6,891 nt of DNA from Akkermansia sp. GTDB taxonomy: Bacteria; Verrucomicrobiota; Verrucomicrobiia; Verrucomicrobiales; Akkermansiaceae. Within the stretch, counting starts at the first letter, position 1; the number at the start of each line of letters is the position of its first letter. Below, in pieces: positions 6,127-6,891 of the stretch. The notes below the pieces were generated by a model that saw only the letters and a list, made by a program, of their open reading frames with translations, made no database searches and had not been told where the DNA came from. Location of the stretch: positions 1-6,891 of the forward strand of contig JAIFNK010000180.1 of the NCBI GenBank assembly GCA_020047775.1, written 5' to 3'. Made by a program: the position numbers and the translations under genes.

Positions 6127-6768
6127 TCAGAGAGCGGGTTTGCAGAATTTCTTGAGCAGGAAATGGGTCGGCAGGTAAGCGATGGCGGTAAGCGCGACGA
6201 TCCAGACGCCGAGGTAAACGAGCGGCGGCATCCACGACTGTGGCTCGGCGTCGCTGAGCAGGTTGAACACGTAGTTCACGTTGCGCGGCAGTTTCGGGTC
6301 CGCGAGTTCGGCACCGGCGGCGGGCAGCAGGAAATAGGCGGTGAGGCAAAGCCCTAGGGAGAGTGTTGACCAACCCACCAGCGCCCGCCGGTCGTAGCCG
6401 AGTTTGTAAACCAGATAAGCCAGTAGAAACGGCAGCCAGCCGTGAAATAGCGACAAGCCGCGCAGGAACAGCGAGCGGTTTTCATCGAACATGTAGCCGG
6501 TCATCCCGGTGAGCGTGCCGCCGCAGATCTCGAACAAAAAGTCCAGGCACCACAGCGCCTGCGGAATGAGGATTCCCACCGCGGGCATCGAGACGAGCAA
6601 GGCGTCCTCCCGCCAGACGCCGACCAGCGTGACCAGCAGCGCGACATCGCAAAAGTAGAGGAAATTGGTCGGGCCGTAGTTGAGCCAATAGACCGGGATC
6701 ATCACCGCGAGGAATCCGGTGTAGGAGATTTTCAGCCAGAGCGGGATGTGTCGGGTAGTTGGTTTCAT
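6127..6768 (-). CDS. Six-helix integral membrane protein of unknown function
   Basis: A 213-residue protein ending at TGA 6127-6129. About six membrane segments lie near residues 10-29, 34-51, 57-82, 103-122, 131-149 and 181-199. Distinct polar motifs are NYGPTNFLYFCD (30-41), MFDENRSLFLRGLSLFH (93-109), GYDRRAL (124-130), NVNYVFN (163-169) and YLPTHFLLKKF (198-208). I recognise this pattern as a widespread family usually labelled membrane-associated or hypothetical protein, with no known activity. The ATG at 6768 was chosen over an in-frame TTG at 6801: it follows a weak purine stretch (AAAGAACG) and leaves room for the control region. It is the first gene of the operon, one nt ahead of the MFS start, so it probably works with the transporter and the lipid enzyme. 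Confidence 0.85.
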   Translation of the reverse strand: MKPTTRHIPLWLKISYTGFLAVMIPVYWLNYGPTNFLYFCDVALLVTLVGVWREDALLVSMPAVGILIPQALWCLDFLFEICGGTLTGMTGYMFDENRSLFLRGLSLFHGWLPFLLAYLVYKLGYDRRALVGWSTLSLGLCLTAYFLLPAAGAELADPKLPRNVNYVFNLLSDAEPQSWMPPLVYLGVWIVALTAIAYLPTHFLLKKFCKPAL

Positions 6769-6869
6769 GGGCGTTCTTTGATTGCGGTCGTGTTCTAGCA
6801 AACATCCGGGCCAAGGCGGTAATTGAACCTTTCAATGCGATCATCGACTGCTTCAATGGACGCCCGGCC
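6769..6869. promoter_or_regulatory. Divergent promoter region between LysR-like gene and lipid operon
   Basis: These 101 bp separate the two opposed start codons (6768 on minus, 6870 on plus) and must hold both promoters if the LysR call is right. The clearest element is the palindrome at 6822-6836; a further half site TTCAATG recurs at 6852-6858 after a first copy at 6831-6837. I see no strong sigma70-type box pair on either strand; TGCTAGAAC on the minus strand (6801-6793) resembles an extended -10 without a matching -35. Confidence 0.45.
6822..6836. promoter_or_regulatory. LysR-box-like operator (T-N11-A palindrome)
   Basis: ATTGAACCTTTCAAT is a perfect dyad with six-base arms and a three-base centre, and contains T-N11-A (6823 to 6835), the core of LysR-type recognition sites. 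It lies 33 nt before the ATG of the LysR-like gene and 53 nt before the ATG of the operon, a typical place for autorepression and for activation of the divergent operon. Confidence 0.5.
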
Positions 6870-6891
6870 ATGAACATCCACCACCTGGAAC
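6870..6891 (+). CDS. 5' end of a probable LysR-type transcriptional regulator (partial)
   Basis: Only seven codons are visible, MNIHHLE, before the window ends. This is a characteristic N-terminus of one LysR subgroup, in which a winged helix-turn-helix domain follows directly (typically continuing LFYYV). Support comes from context: it is transcribed away from a compact operon across a 101-bp gap that contains a LysR-box palindrome, the standard LysR layout. A weak GGA (6858-6860) lies nine bases before the ATG. The call is an inference from few residues; the opposite strand also stays open here. Confidence 0.55.

Noticed and set aside
5503..6357. Plus-strand 284-residue open frame
   Set aside because: Antisense across the MFS gene and the end of the six-helix protein gene, both of which have clear family motifs.
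6769..6801. TTG start at 6801 for the six-helix membrane protein
   Set aside because: The ATG at 6768 begins just before the first membrane helix as in recalled relatives; the extra 11 residues are polar and lie in the control region.
6795..6890. Open minus-strand frame giving a 31-residue tail that ends GPDVC before a TAG at 6797-6795
   Set aside because: It could be the end of an upstream gene, but the plus strand carries a recognisable LysR-type start and the gap holds a LysR-like operator; the two calls are antisense and cannot easily both be true.

Overview
The window looks like a chromosomal segment from a member of the Verrucomicrobia or the wider PVC group. Three things point there: a large secreted SHD1 + PDZ + HEAT-repeat protein of a kind typical of these bacteria, a short copy of the dispersed self-complementary 'GWKPIP' repeat that I associate with planctomycete and verrucomicrobial genomes, and few clear Shine-Dalgarno sites in GC-rich DNA. 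This assignment rests on family recall, not on a search. All substantial genes lie on the minus strand, so in transcription order the window reads right to left.

Right end (6769-6891): a divergent control region. At 6870 a plus-strand gene begins with MNIHHLE and runs off the edge; this is a characteristic start of a LysR-type regulator. Between it and the minus-strand operon lies a perfect ATTGAA/TTCAAT palindrome with T-N11-A spacing, as expected for a LysR box.

Middle (4395-6768): a compact minus-strand operon of three membrane-protein genes. They are a six-helix membrane protein of unknown function, an LplT-like MFS transporter (1-nt gap) and a PAP2/sphingomyelin-synthase-like lipid phosphatase or transferase (9-nt gap, same reading frame as the MFS gene). 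Together they suggest a LysR-controlled set for handling or remodelling membrane lipids.

Left-centre (1279-4287): one 1002-residue exported protein with signal peptide, SHD1 domain, Ala/Pro linker, PDZ domain, an alpha-toroid-like domain (probably DUF6288), HEAT-like repeats and a beta-rich tail.

Left (1-1278): a 333-bp gap holding a GWKPIP-type repeat, a large imperfect palindrome and a terminator-like hairpin only 21 nt from the next start codon. Then comes a gene, cut by the window edge, for an exported two-domain protein. Its C-terminal half closely resembles PliI, the periplasmic inhibitor of invertebrate-type lysozyme. The most interesting points are the PliI domain fused to an extra N-terminal domain, the possible attenuator in front of it, and the MFS/PAP2 junction. 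I see no CRISPR array, tRNA, rRNA or insertion sequence.
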